Below, in pieces: positions 26,801 through 41,800 of a DNA stretch of 64,000 nt. A model generated the notes under the pieces. The model was not told where the DNA came from and did not search any database. It saw nothing but the letters and a program-made list of their open reading frames with translations. The stretch is taken from contig JACATO010000049.1 of NCBI GenBank assembly GCA_018389105.1, positions 1,240,001 through 1,304,000 of the forward strand. The letters are read 5' to 3'. A program made the position numbers and the translations under genes. The stretch comes from Nautilus pompilius (lineage: Eukaryota > Mollusca > Cephalopoda > Nautilida > Nautilidae). The stretch's first letter is position 1, and the number at the start of each line of letters is the position of its first letter.

Positions 26801-29800
26801 ATGAAGACAGCTATGCCCACAAGTGAAGCCGGAACAAGCATCAATGTGTAAAATCCCAACCAGGTGAAGTAAATCCCTATTTTCTCTCCAAAATACTCCC
26901 TGTAAAAATAAAATCACAAATAGATAATAGGTATAATAAATTAAACCAAGAAAATATTGCATATAATGAATAAGAAAGTTAACAGATAGCATATGAACTT
27001 GTGAGAAGAGTTGATAGCTGACATGTTTTTGGGTTGATTTCAGATAGGGAAAACAACATTAAAAATAAAGCATCTACACTTGCTTTCAGAAAAATAGACG
27101 ACAAAAACATTAACAGCAGATTATAATATCACAAAAACCCATGCAGCAGCCTCCAATGTTGCTAATATCTTACAGCAAGCTTGTTCATGCTAGTCCTGGG
27201 CCTGGCAGGTTGAAATCTGGGAACAAAGATGGTCAAGGATAGACAGACTTGCTGCTGCTGAAGAAACAGTTGGGGTATGAATACAAAAAAAGTCATGCTG
27301 AAAACAGCAATCCTTCAGAGCTAGGTTGTCTCTCAACCAAAGATGGCAGTCTCTCTTGCCACAAATAATGTGTCAGACCAAAAGAATCTGTTCAGAGAGT
27401 TGCCACCTTCAGGTTTGTACAGCCGTAGCCGCAGTTCGGCCAATCACTCAGGGTTCAGTGTTTACTTTTATATTAAACACGACACCTTACATCAAAGTAG
27501 CAGACATTTCAGATCCGCTTATTGTACAACTGCTAAAGTTCACTAAAATTAGTTCAGTTTGCTAACAATAAACAAGCAAACAAATTAACAAGAGAAAATT
27601 TTGGGTTGATATGAAAGCAAAAAGGTTCATTAAAATATACATATAGATTTAATAACAACATAACAGGAATTTTACAATTCAGTTTTTCAAACAAAAAAAT
27701 GTATAATGGCTCTCGGGACATCGCAATGTGGGAGCATTTGTTTTACAGAAAGAAATTTCAAATGCCAGGCAAGCTTCTTTAACTGCATTAGAGTGGTTAT
27801 CTAATAAAGCACAAGAGACCAGTGTTGGGGGTAGGGTTAACATCAGAGACAGCTGCTGAGTATCAGTACAAACAAAAATGTGTTCAGGACAAACAACTGG
27901 TGAAATTAGTTATCGAGAAGTTAGCAAAAAAACGAGAAGCAAATGAAACAAGCAGGTTTCTGAATCACCTGATGTTGTTCCAACGGTTGGTAGGTGAAAA
28001 GCTTGCGCCAGTGGGCCCAGTTATCGTACAGCAGCTTCCTTCTGTTCTGCGCCGACCCTTTCTTCCAGTGACCCTGAAATTGGTAGAGAGTTTAGAAAAC
28101 CTGTTCCACAGCTAAACCAACATGCAAGAAATAAAAGACCAAAGAGAAAAATAGCCATTTAAAATGACACATCTAAAATGGCATTAAGTAGGAATAATGA
28201 AACTATAGAGTACCTATTGCAGCAAAACTATCATAGATCTGAGTTTATTTATTTACTCTTGGTGGCAAGAGTTAGCAGTTTTTACCAGCAATGCATTTCC
28301 AGATCTGACTCATGAGAAAGAACTTACTTCGTGTAGAGGAAAGGCTGCACAATAGTATCCATCACTTAACATTTTCTTAATACCTAAAATGAAAACATAA
28401 TATGTAACAAATAAGTGAAAGTAACTATAAAAAAGAATAGCTAGATATCCAAGCTTCATCAAGGAGATTAAACTGTGAAAATAAGTTATATGATGATAGT
28501 ATATAACCTTTATAATAAGAGGGGCTGTGTAACCCTTGTGATAAAGGGGTATACATACAAAAATTCCTTATAATATATGAACCTGTAGTTATTTGTTAAT
28601 TTTCAGGCATCCCACTGACTTAGTCTTCTTTCTTCTCAAAGCACCGGTCCAAGGTATTCTTAGATAAGCTAATGGTATCAAACAGTCTCCTACATCTGTC
28701 ACCCAGCCTAAAATGTTCCAAACTATGTTCTTAGATTTTGAATGCAACTGATGCTGTTATTTTTTAATCTTAAATCAACAGATTTTCTTTTAAAATTTTT
28801 AAACTTGCTCATCTCTAATTTACTTTATAGAACTTTATTCTAAAATGGACAGCAATGTGTTTTTCCTTTTGTTACTTGCATACTATTAGGAATTTACATC
28901 TATAATTTACAGACTAGTATTTTACTTACCAAATGAATATGCATGATTGGTATCTTTTTTAAATGCTAGTCTCCGTAAGATGTAGTCCACAATTTTGGAT
29001 CTCAATGAATTACTGAAGAATAACTCTTTGTTTTCTGGTATATCAAACCTGGAAAAAAATTAGTAAGGTATACATACAATAATTACTGCAGTGAGAAAAC
29101 AAGATAGGATGACACCAGATCAGAATGTTCAACAAATGTTCTGGTAGACAGGCAGTAGTTCCAAGGTAAGCTTCAATAACATTTCTATCCAAATGCCTAC
29201 ATTTTTTTTAGCACATCGTTTGACAGAGTCATATAAAAAAAACCACAAAAAATGTTAGACTATGATTTATCTATTTAAAAAATAAATACTCAATTATGGA
29301 TGTTGAGCTGCCTTTTTAAAATTCCCTACTGGCTTAGAAGGCAACATTGAGTCTCTCCACAGGCTAATAATTTCTCATAGATGCCATTCTCTTCCTCCTT
29401 ATCTTCATTAAGTAGCCAGAACCTAACTAACTTCAGCAGGGAAAGAACTCTCAGAATTCCTTGCATTAGTCTGTCTCAATGATGTCATGGTACTTATGTA
29501 CTTACAGGTAGCTCTTGTCCTTAGTATATGCAGAGCAGAACTTCTTCTTTATTGGTGGAAACAGTTCTTGATCATAATCAAAAGGTTTCTGCAATTTCTT
29601 GAATAGTCTTTTAATGTTATCCCATAATTTCTGACATGCCGTCTCAGTATCAAAAACCTATGATAATAAACAAACAATTTTTAGATTATCCTTTAGTGCA
29701 CAACTTTAGAAAACTAAACTGAAAATTTATGGAAATCAAATATTCACAACATCAGAAAAGTAAACCAACTTCTAGTTTTCAAAAAGTAATCATATGAAAA

Positions 29801-32800
29801 GCATACAACACTGCATTAACTTGGATGGGGGAAAAAATCCAGAATACAATATAAACAGAAAAGAAGCGGACTGTAGCTAATTGACCAAACGTTTCCACTT
29901 TACATTGTCTACAGAGTACAAATGGCCACGGGAATTCTGTAGAACAACAGGCACGAAGACAAGCTGCTCTGGCTCACCACCATACTTAAGGCCAGTTTTA
30001 TAAAAAGACTTCGGCCAATGGGTTTACAGATTAACAAAATATTCTGAAGAAAACTCTTTCCTAAAAGCCAGCTTTCATCGTTTACCAGAAAGAAGATGCA
30101 GAAAATAGAAAGCCAAGTATTTTGTTGGTTAATATTTTTTTCAATGTTAACAGCTAATAAATTTATGCTAGTATGACACATACAACCTCTATTTTGTCAG
30201 TGAATGTTAAAACTTAAAACTCTTCCGTGATTAGAACACAAGTCAAACATTTCACTGTAGCCATCTTATGAGCCATGATGTAAGCAAAGCAACCAAAACA
30301 TACTAGTTCTACCAGAGTTCCCACCTCACCAGCCAGGATATTAAAAGGGTTAATCTCTTAACGCAATAAAGCAGCATGTGGTATGCATAGTAATGCATAA
30401 AGTCTAACAGATAGACAAACCGCCTGCAGGAACCATGTCCGTCCAAAAACAGGCTGGTGCTGAGGCTGTGTACATGATGTTTAGGGTATGCACACAACTT
30501 ACACAGGTAAAAACTTTAGAGATAAGATATAATAAATTTTATTTTGAAAGTCAGACAGTTTGCATTCTAGTTTGAAAAATAAATAGGAAAACTAAAAACC
30601 AAACAGAATTCAAGAGAAGAACCTCACACCAGCGGCAAACAGGTTTCACGTGAAGGAAAAACCAAAGAGATAACCACTAGGAAAATTCTGTTTCAGCTCA
30701 GAATTTTGGCAGGAGCCATTTCTTTTGTTTCCCCAACCACAGTTATTTTCTCTTCTACAACTCAGCATCCATGTTAGTGCATAGGTGAGCCTCAAATAAG
30801 CGTGCGCGGGGCTACTCAGACTTTTTACATGCATCAAGCAGTCTTGATTTTTTTCTTCTTTTAAAGGGATACAAGCAAACATTTTTAATCTGCCTTTCAT
30901 AGTTTCACAATTAAATAAGGAATACAATTTTTAGAGATATGTTAACCCACCTTGCCAAAACTATTCTAAATACCAACTTAATGGTTTCTAACTATCTAAA
31001 ATTATTTAACAAAAGAACACTATCAACAGCCATTGTGACATGATCATGCACACAAAAATACCATGCTGACTGAAAATATTAATCAGAGTCAGTAAACAAA
31101 ACTATCAATTGGCTGGGAGAAGAAAAAGTAATATAATTATGCCATTTATATCAAATATGTAAGTGACAATTTTTTTCTCAATACATTTACATAGTTGTTT
31201 TTCACACCCATAAAATTACATTATCATATGATAGGTTCAGTATTTGCAGCTGTTGGCAACAAACATGACCTCATTACACCTGTTCATGTATGTATACCTG
31301 GCTACATTTCAACCCTAAGCACTAACAAATGAGATATGACTGTGGGATAACGCAGACAGGTATAATCCTCATCATGCATCAAGGAATATTTCAGATATTA
31401 CTGCAAGTAAATAATTTAAAATTAAATATCTTTTTTATAAGAACAACTGGGCAGTTTAAAAAACTTTTAAAAAATGTTACTTTTTTAAAAATGTAACTTC
31501 TAATGAAGATTCCATTTAAAGGAATAATCTACAAGTAAACTAAAGCATTTAACTAGTTTATCTGTACACTTTCTTGTGCACCATTCTGTATGTTATTGTT
31601 TGCTCCGATTCCAAATTTGAGCCTAAGTTCCAAAAGTAAACATCAAATACAATCACTGTTAAACAAGAGTTTCTGCAGATATTAGCCTAAAGTAACCATC
31701 TTCGAAAAAAGAGCTCAAAGTAACCCCACTACACAACATGGCCTGCACTCATTCTTTTCGGTATAAACAATCAAAAATGTCTACAAGTCTAATGCATAAA
31801 GTGCCAGAAAATATGAAGTACAGGGATGAATCAACATTACAAATTAGAAACATCTTTCCTTTACCTATCTACAGCACTCCCATTAGATGAACCGAGCCAC
31901 CAGACTTTTGGCAATGCTACCAGTGATCAATATTGTCGGTCAAGGTTGCTGTTGTTCGAGGGAGTCAGAAGAAATGCAATATCTTCTTCTCTATAAAGAA
32001 ATAATCCAAGTTGCTTTTTAGAATTAGTGGCTTGGATAGATTTTTGTCTAGTAGCTTTGTATATTTCCAATAATGTAATGCATAGATTTCTGTGTCACTG
32101 ATGGAAAAAACTGGATTTTACCAATCGTTTCACATTTCAAAAAGTTAGGTATTAATTCCCACAACTTGAAGAAGCACAAAGAATTTTTTGAAGGGTGCTA
32201 AAAAGAGTACATCTAAATACACATTCAAATCCCTGGAAAACTTGAACATTCCCAAAAGTGAGTTTATCAGTGAATGACATATCCAGGAGCTGAAATATTC
32301 CATTTTTACCTGAGGCTGGCCTAATCTGATGCCAGTTAGTCCAAACACTGCATGGCTATTGGTCGGTCTTTTGCTCTCAGTGGCGTATTGAATAACTTGT
32401 CCAGTCAGGGTAGGTAACCAATGTACCAAAGAACACACTGAACAGGATGATGTTCAAGACTTGCAGTGACTGCCATAAAAATCCCTTTCAGCTGTTTATC
32501 ATCAGCAGCTGTACAGACTCCCTTTTTACCTTAATCTTTGAAATAACAATCCTGTGCTATGCTGCCACTGACTCTCCTGACAATGTCCTACACCTCCTTT
32601 GCATGTCCTTTCCTTACCATTATGTAGTCAAACTGCTATAATCTTCCTCCACTCTGTATGTTGTTAATGTGGTTCTTTCACTTTACAAACATAGTATTTA
32701 CTGCTTTTGGTTGATATGAAATCCAGTTTTCATAATTGTAATGGATGTGTTGATGCAGGATGTGAGAGAAGAGGTCCCTTGGATGATGCTTTATGCAGAT

Positions 32801-35800
32801 GATATCACTGTGTGTGGTAGAAACAAAGATAACACAAACAAGGGCTAAAATTGTGGAGAAAGACCTTAAGACAGAAGAATGAAAATAAACAGATCCAAAA
32901 TGCAACACATGGTGTGTGAGTTCAAAACAAAAGTACAGAGGAACAACATCAGGAAAATTAGACAGTGTCAACATAGAAAGTGTAGCAAACTTCAATACAG
33001 TTGTCCCCCGGCATCCGCAAAGAGTGAAAAACCACGGATATTGGACGTGGTCCATAAAAATGCCTATAAATGCCTATAAATGTCAAAATATAACGTAAAA
33101 TATAATAAAAAAATATAAGTAGATATATAATAATAATTTAATAAAAAATACAACACTCAGAGAAACACTCGAGATAGCTACACGCGGTAAACTGGGATGA
33201 TGCAGGGCTGCTGGGCTGCATCTGCCTGAGACAGCGCCTAGTGGGCAGCAGCCAATCAGCAGCGAGGAGAAATGGATAATGCTCTGGGATTGGCTACTTT
33301 CAAACCTCCAGCCAATAGCGTTTATTTTATATTGATATTTTGCCAAATTTACGTTAGTATTTATATTACAAAATTAGTAAATTATATTGTTATTAATAAT
33401 TTAGTGTTAAAAAGCGTGAAAAAATATATATTGCCACGAAAAAAGCCATAAGAAAATCGCAGAAGATATTTGTGATTCTGCGAATATGCGGGGGTTTCCA
33501 CGAACAAGTATTAGTTAGGTTCTAAGGAAAATTCCGCGAATAACCGGGGCCGCGAATGCCGAACTGCGATTACGCGGGGGTCGACTGTATTTGGGATCAA
33601 TGATTCAGGAAAATAAAGGCATGGAAGTAGAATTTAAAAATCAATTAAGTTAGCATAGGCAAATTGGAGAAAATCTAATTGAAGGATGCCAAACAGACTG
33701 AAAGAAATGATAAACAAGATGATAATGAGACCAGCACAGAAACATGGCCAACATCAACAAAGGAAGGAAAGAGATTTGACAAAAACAAAATGAGGTGATT
33801 TTACTGGATGCAAGGAGTGACAAGAAAGGACAAGATCAGGAACCATTATATAAGAAGGACTATTAAGGTAAAGTATTGAAAAAGATGATGGAGAAGCAGC
33901 TAAAGTGGTCTGAACATGTTTAGAGGACAGATGAAGAGCATCCAATGAGAAAAATGATGATGATGGAGATACCAGGGAGGAGGAAAGGCAGACCAAAAGC
34001 AAGGTGGAAAGACAGTGGCAAGAGACATGCCAATGGGTGGGACTGGAGGACGACGCAGGATAAGTGTGTGGTTGGTATGAGTGATGGACCACTGTGGCAA
34101 CCCCAAATAGGAAGAAGTTTGTGGGGGAAAAATACACCTGCATAGACTTGGCTATGTTGGACCACTTGCTTCACAAACTGGCACTCGTCTTCAAAAATGA
34201 GCCACAATTTCACCAAACCATAGAAGATTATTTGGAACAATAACGTACGTAGGCATTTGGTAGAGAACTAAACAAATTTTGCACACACTGATGTCTAATT
34301 TTGCCAATTATATAGTGATTCTTCAGTATCTTCTGACTAGTATTTGATCAAGAGATTCTCAACTATAATCACATATCCTACAGAAAAGTAGAGGTTCATA
34401 CCATATATTTAAAATCACTACAGTTAAAAAGACATTCCATAGGTTACCAGTGAGAATTTGATAGATCTCAAGCAATGTTCCTTCTAATATTTTCCACCCG
34501 TGTGCCGAATGAATTTTGTTTTTTGTTATGTGCACAAATATCAAAGCAATGTGCACAATGGGTGTCACCAGTAGAAACAAAGAAAAAGCTATATATATAT
34601 ATATATATATTTTTTTTAAATTATCATAAGTATGCAAGGAGGAGAAAGAACACTAAAACAGGGGATTAGCAAGGTTTGCTGCTTAAGATGTTTATTTAAC
34701 ATGAAATCAGATTTTTAAAAATTAGCACGTATCTATCCCTTTGAAGCATAAAACAAAATTATATATTTTCTTGACATATGAAACAAAATATTTTATTATT
34801 ATTATTGATGCATGAAATGAGAGATTATATCTTTTGTTTTAACACATTAAAAAAGAAAATTAATTTTCTTATTTAGGGGACCACTAATCACTGTCACTAG
34901 GATGAGAGCCCAAACCAGTAGTTGGTAGGCTCAATGAGGAAGATGCTTTCCGTGGTCAAGAACTTTTACCTCTTCTGTCTTTTCCACTCTTCCAGTGTTT
35001 ATATATTGTGTCCGGGCTTCCTTCTCCACCACTTAAAATGTGAGATTTGATCCTCATCAGTATATCCAGGTAATTTTCTTTTGTTCTGTTTTGTGATCTA
35101 GTTTTGATATTATTCACGACAAGGTTGCACATGTTCACCAGTTAGTGAAACTACACTGTATTGTTCTGCATTTTGTAGACTGAAAGTCACCTTTTCCTAG
35201 AAACTTGCCATCATCTTTGCTTCATGTTTCTCTGGAATTATGTATCTTTACTTATTGTACATTGTACTGGTTCACAATGAACTCTTCCATGTTGTTTTGG
35301 CTAGATGACTTCAATCAACTAAGATCAACAATTTTTCTGTATTGCCAACTATCCTGACAAATTCATAACTGATTTGCTAAGATAAAAGTAAAGCAAAGTC
35401 AAAAGCTGCCCATTCATTCAGTTCTTTTTCTGGAAACCTATTCAGATGATCACACAGTAGGGATAAGCAATTTAGAATGGATTCACCAATGAATTGTTCA
35501 TCTCCTATGCTTGATGTTATTACATTGTGACTGTTTCTCCGAGATACTGTCCTCTCAGCTTGGGGGTCCTGACCCTTTCTAACTGTACATCTTCAACTGT
35601 TGCTAACAATCAGCTCTTCTGAAAGCACTGATCAGTTCTGTTAATTCATACAAAATATCATTTAATGCAGTTATAATGATAGGCAATCAAGCATCGACCA
35701 GGTCATTATTTTCTGAGATTTCATGTTCAAAGTATGTCTCGTAATTGCACATCAAAGCATTTACAGCAAAATGTCTGTATAGCCACATAATTTCATTCAG

Positions 35801-38800
35801 AGGTTTAAACAACGATGATTTTCTGTGACATTTTCCATTTCTTCAAATCGTCTTCTTTAGACTGAGGACCTGCAGAAAACTGTATAAATGGTCTTTCTTC
35901 TAAAGTGCCTCTATCTTCTTCATCATCAGTACTTTGTTTCAGGCCTGACTAATTCCAAATCTTCTTAATGGGCCACCAAGTCTTGTTCCTAGCATGACAG
36001 AAGCACCATCTGAAGTAAACATCATTTTCAAGCCCAGATTATTCAGAGTAAAGAAACCTTTAATAACAGCCATAATAGCTTGCACATTGCAACCAGATAA
36101 GCTAACAATTCCACCATACGCTGTCTTAGGCATTGCAGATGCTGCATCTCCAAACTTAAGCTAATTTATAAGCATCTGGTTAACAGAAATACTTGTCTTT
36201 TCATCAGTATTAAGTGTATGCTAGGAAGGCAGGTGAATCTCCTGCACTGCTGACTGACATCAAAAACTCAAAAGCACAGTTTTTGCTATGCCAGCTTACC
36301 AGAACACGCAGATACTTTGCCATGTGATCATGTATATTTTGCACAATGTTCTTGGAGTTGTTCATTTGTACTGCAAGCAGAACGCGTCTATGAGAACTTT
36401 TAGTTCATCTGACTATGAGCATTGTATTCCCATTATTTCCAGTCTCTTCAGTCTGTCATTAGTGGTTTCTAACAGAATACTCTGCAAGTTAAATCCCAGT
36501 GGGTGAGGATTTATAGTTCTCAGAACATGTACAGCAGATTCATGACCTTTGCTTGATAAAAGCATCTTCACGTAGTCCAATTTCCATCCATCTTCCCATT
36601 TACTGCCAGTAAAGAAGCTGAATATTCTAGCTTCAGCACAAATTTTGCAGATCGAGCCCCTGGAATATTTCCCTCACTTGCACATGAATCTTGCCTCTAG
36701 AATGCTGAGCTTCTGTTTCTACTATTTCATCCAGCTACGCTCTCCATTGAATGTGAGACAATATTTCTTTTCAGAATTTGCCCCTTTGTTGGTTGATGCT
36801 GTTTGCCTTTGTCTAAACATGGCTGCTAAAAGGATACACTTATCTTGTTAAATAGAATCTCCACAAAAAATAATTAAAATCAGTAATAGTTTTTTTTTAA
36901 AATTCCACATTAAATTCTGGCCTTTTTCTCAATTACTGCATGCAAGAATTTACCAATAGGGATGATTTTTAGCCACCCTACAATTTCCCCTTTTTTTTTC
37001 ATCAAAAAAATACTGTAATTTGAAAAAATTAAATAAAAATCAATTGAAAAATACAATCAAGAGGACACACACACACACCACACACAGAGAGACAGACAGA
37101 CAGACAGAGACACCCCTTATAATATACTATATATATACAACTATGCATGACAAAACACAAAAGAATTGCTTTCTATTATCCATCTATATATTTTCATTTA
37201 TTTTATGCATTCAAGAGTAAAGACCATTTTTGTAAGTTGCTATATGTTCAAGTGAAGGAAGCAACTCAACAGATTATAATACTACCTATTTGATAAGGTT
37301 ATTATATATATGCACATAATTTCCCCTTATTTTTCAAATTAAATGCAATTTAAATAACTAGCACCTTACAACACTCATATAACCTTCATGGTCCCTCTTA
37401 AACCAACAAAATCTCGCTTTTCCCAGCTGAAATACATATGAACTTAATCGAATTCAAATCTACCAACCAATTAGCTCACCAGTTGACACTCTATACCATA
37501 CTAGACCCCGTTTTAACTGAATAAATGCTACTCTTGAGTAGCTGTCAGTTAAAAATGGTTGGCTAAAGTTAGTATCCTGCATAAATTGCTGTGAAAATGC
37601 ACAGACAGTTACTCGGCTGCAAACCTAAATAAATTAGTACTGCTTCTCATAACACAGCACATAATGATACAGCTGATCAGTTTTACCAGCAAAACACACA
37701 TTTGGTATAGGCGTAAGTGCTGTTAATCTTACTGATAAATAGGTGAAAATTAAGAGAGTAGCAACTGCATTCCACATTGACAATAGCTCTATGGTCACGT
37801 GTCCTCCTGTGAGTTGGTTTCCCAGGCTGGAGAGAGATATTCAGCACCAATCAAATAAACATGCAAAAACATTCTAATTTTTATCTTGTTTTTTCCTGTC
37901 ATGATGAAGCCCTACTAGCGTTCTGACTAAACGAATCAAGATCAAAGCAGTTCACCCTCGATGAGGATGTACACGGCACTTGATGGACCTGGACACAATA
38001 AATAAAAGGAGCGCCTCCAAAAAGATGAAATAACTTTTTGAACTGTTATTGTTCCTATGCAGCAGAATAAATACACATGTGCAAAACCTGTGATGGTGTT
38101 CAAATTATTATGAGATTTTCCTGTGTGTGTGTGAATATACAGTGTGATCAGAAACCAACTATGCAGTGGAGTATATTTGTAACCATTTTTGACTCCTCTC
38201 CTTGTGCTTTGCTGTTTTGTACTGTAGTTCCCAAAATGACCAACAGGTGTTGGCGCAGTAAATTTGCAAAAGTGGCACGTGATTTTTGTGTGATCGTAAT
38301 TTTTGCGTAATGGTTCTTTCAAATGCTAAACAAATCTTTCTCATCAAGAAAGTGTATGCAAATAACAGTAAATACACCACAAGAGTTCAAAATGAGTTCT
38401 TACAAGAATTTTCTGATGCAAAGCTTCCAAACAGAAATGCTGTGAGGACAATGATTAGCAAATTTGAAGATACTGGTTCGGTTGAGAATTGTCAATGATC
38501 AGGTGGGCCAGAAGTGTTGGACAAGGGGTCAAAAATCTCAGACAATGCCTCAGAGCCCTTCAAGATCTCTGCATCAACTTTCTCAACAAGTGAATATTTC
38601 ATATGGGGGCATGCGTAATGCTTCAAGACAGTTAAATTTTTACCCATTTAAAGTGAACGTCCACTACATAATTGCTTTCTAAATACAAATAAATCAAACA
38701 AGAATGTATGCAACTCAAGCTGCAGATCAGGATTCACCAGTAAAACTAGAATTCTTTCTAGTCTTTTTTATATATATAGTTCAGCTCCACAAAATATATT

Positions 38801-41800
38801 ATCTGAACATTTTTTTAACTTCTTGTAAGAAACAAGACAAAGTAAAGTAAAACAAAGCAAGCATATTTCTCTATTTTACTATATTTTGTAAAATCTGATG
38901 AGAAATAGCTCAAGATTAAATCAAGCAAGACAGTAAAATACAGCCACAGGTATTATCAGGAGCTAGGAGACTGATTACCATAGTAACACATTACCTGGGG
39001 CAGGGATTAATTTACCTGGCTGCCACCACTACCTAAGCATATTAGCTCTCCGCTAAGTCAGTGATCAGACAGTACACGTTGCAAGTCATGTCATTCGCTG
39101 TAGCAATTGGAGTGCAGGCTTTCTTAGTAATTTGGCAACATGCAAAAGGAAGCAACCAGACATCTATACTTTGAAGCACACAACATATACCAGTCTTGAG
39201 CAAATATTTAGCGAAGATACCCGAATGTCTTCACCATCAGCTGCCTTGGCCTGGCAAAACACCTGAACAATGGGACAAGATAGAATTTTGGAATCCATCA
39301 TCAATGTTGATGATCAGATAAAAGGCAATACAGCTGAAAGGATTATTTCACATTAATGTTAAAGCTGAGACAATGGTAGTTATGAGATGGTGCAGCTTTT
39401 ATCTGCTCAATCATATGAGATCTCAGATTCCCCCAAAAATATTTAGAGACAAGAGACAACAAAATTTCATAAGACAGGCATCCTGATAAAATTAAACAGT
39501 AAAAGCTGAATTAGAAAGTATAACTAACTGAGAGCACTGGCCTTTTTGTGTTCAGCCATAAGTGACAGAGAAATAAAGAAAACACATCTAAGTCACTTCT
39601 TTTTGAAAATAGCTTGGACAACATTCACTTTTATTTGATATATCAATCAAAATAGTTAAGAATAACAATTTCTAAATTAAACATTTTTGGAAGGGGGTCA
39701 AAAGAGGATAAATCAAACATGTTTTAGTATTTACAAGAAAATTCTATATTCCGCTGATTTAAAATATTCAATTTGTAGATAAAAAAATAAAATTAGATTC
39801 AAATTATTTAAAGTTGGATGATCAACATAGTCAAGAAAAAGAATTCTAATTAAATTTTTTTTTCAGTAGATGAACAAACCAGTGTAAATTACCTGTTCTT
39901 GGTACTTTCCTTGGAAGTGCTTCAGGGACAACGACTGCAAAATAAAATTATTAATGAAGCAATGGTGAAAAAACAAGCTACTGTTTGCATTTTCTTAAGA
40001 CCATTTTCTTATTATTCCTGTTTTAAAAGTTTTTTTAATTATCGATATATAAAAAAAGAAATCAGCTTTTTCTAAAGCTTTTTTTCTTAAATGTCTAATG
40101 GGCAATAATTTTATAAAGGAAATTCTAACAATCTGACAAATCCAAGCAATTAGTGTTCCAGCCAACCCCCCCGACACAAACTGTCCAGTTCACTCGTATC
40201 AAGCACGGGGCAGGGGGCTTAGTAGGGGTTTGGGTGCTTCCTTCATTCTCATAACTTTAAAATCTGTGGATTTCTGCCCTCATGTGGTAAATAACAACTG
40301 AAATAACTAAGTAAGCGACACAGTCACCAGGAGGTTTCCTGAGTGTGTGCGTCACTTGCTGATGTTGGTACCACACAGGTTCGAAGATGAAACTGTAGTC
40401 ACATAACACTTGTGCTTAACAGGAAAGGTCCATCAGTTTAGCAGAAAAGGAAAGTGAAGTGTCTAAAAGAACCCATGCCTATAGGCTGATACAGAGCAAG
40501 AAAGGGAGTCCACAACAGGGCTTGGACCCAGTCCTGGCCATCCACCACCCAACTACTTATAAAGACAAACCACGCACGCTTTTTAGAATTGGTATTATAA
40601 GTCCTACTGGAATCATAACTTGTTTTACGAAAACAGAGCCATGGTGCAGATGAGTAGGATTTATGGTACTAAAATGGTAAATAAATAAGTCATTCATTCA
40701 CATATTCAGTGATACAAAAATAACAACGGCTTTCTATATAAACAGAGACTTCATTAAAGGCTCTTAAAACACCACCAAAAATATAAACAATACTTAAAAT
40801 TATGAACCCATTTAAAAACATTTGATTTGTGAGTTGCATGTGATTTCAAACAGGTGGTCAAAATCAAATCTTGATATGGGGATTCCAGTACTGCTTATAA
40901 TTAATTAAACATCTCTTAGAAGTAATGGATTAGTCTAGTCTACAAGGCTTGATTTGCTTTAACGACTCTAGAGAGCTGGCCTTCTTATGGTTTCTAAGTT
41001 AAAAGCTTACACGGTCTAAAATATGGACGCATCTTTGTGGTTTTTAAACAAGTTGACATTGTCAGTGTCAGCAACTAATGGCTGTAATCTACGGTCACTA
41101 AAGAAAGGTGTTCAGCCGACAGTTAAGCTAACTCATGCAGCTTCTTTGATGATGTAGCAAAAGCGCGGAATAAATCAATAATACCAAGCTTACCTCTGTC
41201 ATAGGCATCCTAATTTTGAGAGTCTCTGCATAGCAGGAGAGTACTTCCAGCGGAGCATGGATTTTGGCAAAATGGATCTCAGGATCACTCTGAAACCACA
41301 AAAAAATTGTAGTTAGAAGAAATTCCTGTTGTGTTTTGGTGATTTTACCAAAATCTTTCTTTAACTTCTGCAGTACTGATTTCTGATTGTAATTTAAGCA
41401 GATTATATACAGAAACAATTTTTAAGCTATGCCTTTGTTAACCACCATTTGCATTTTTTTTCTTTTTGTTTCTTCTTAAATTTGTTTCTCCTGTTTGGAG
41501 TCTAAAATATATTTATCAAATTTCTTTTTGCCTTGCAAAGAAAAGACTTATGTATTATGGTAATAACTGATTGTACATATTTTATAACAGTTGTTTAAAT
41601 TTTAGGACTTCATTATTTTTCATTTACCCTGAAATTCGTGGCAAGGGTGTTTCTTCTAAGTACAATCATCTCCCTAAACACACGCGCAGAGAGCGCATTC
41701 TCATTAAGACTATGCCAGACATTTTACTTTAGAAGGAATAATAAGTTATTCAGCAATTCAGAAAATTTAATGTCAATTCCATAGAATTCCAAAAGACTTC

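Noticed and set aside
27822..28115. 97-residue + strand frame
   Set aside because: Antisense of anoctamin exon 9.
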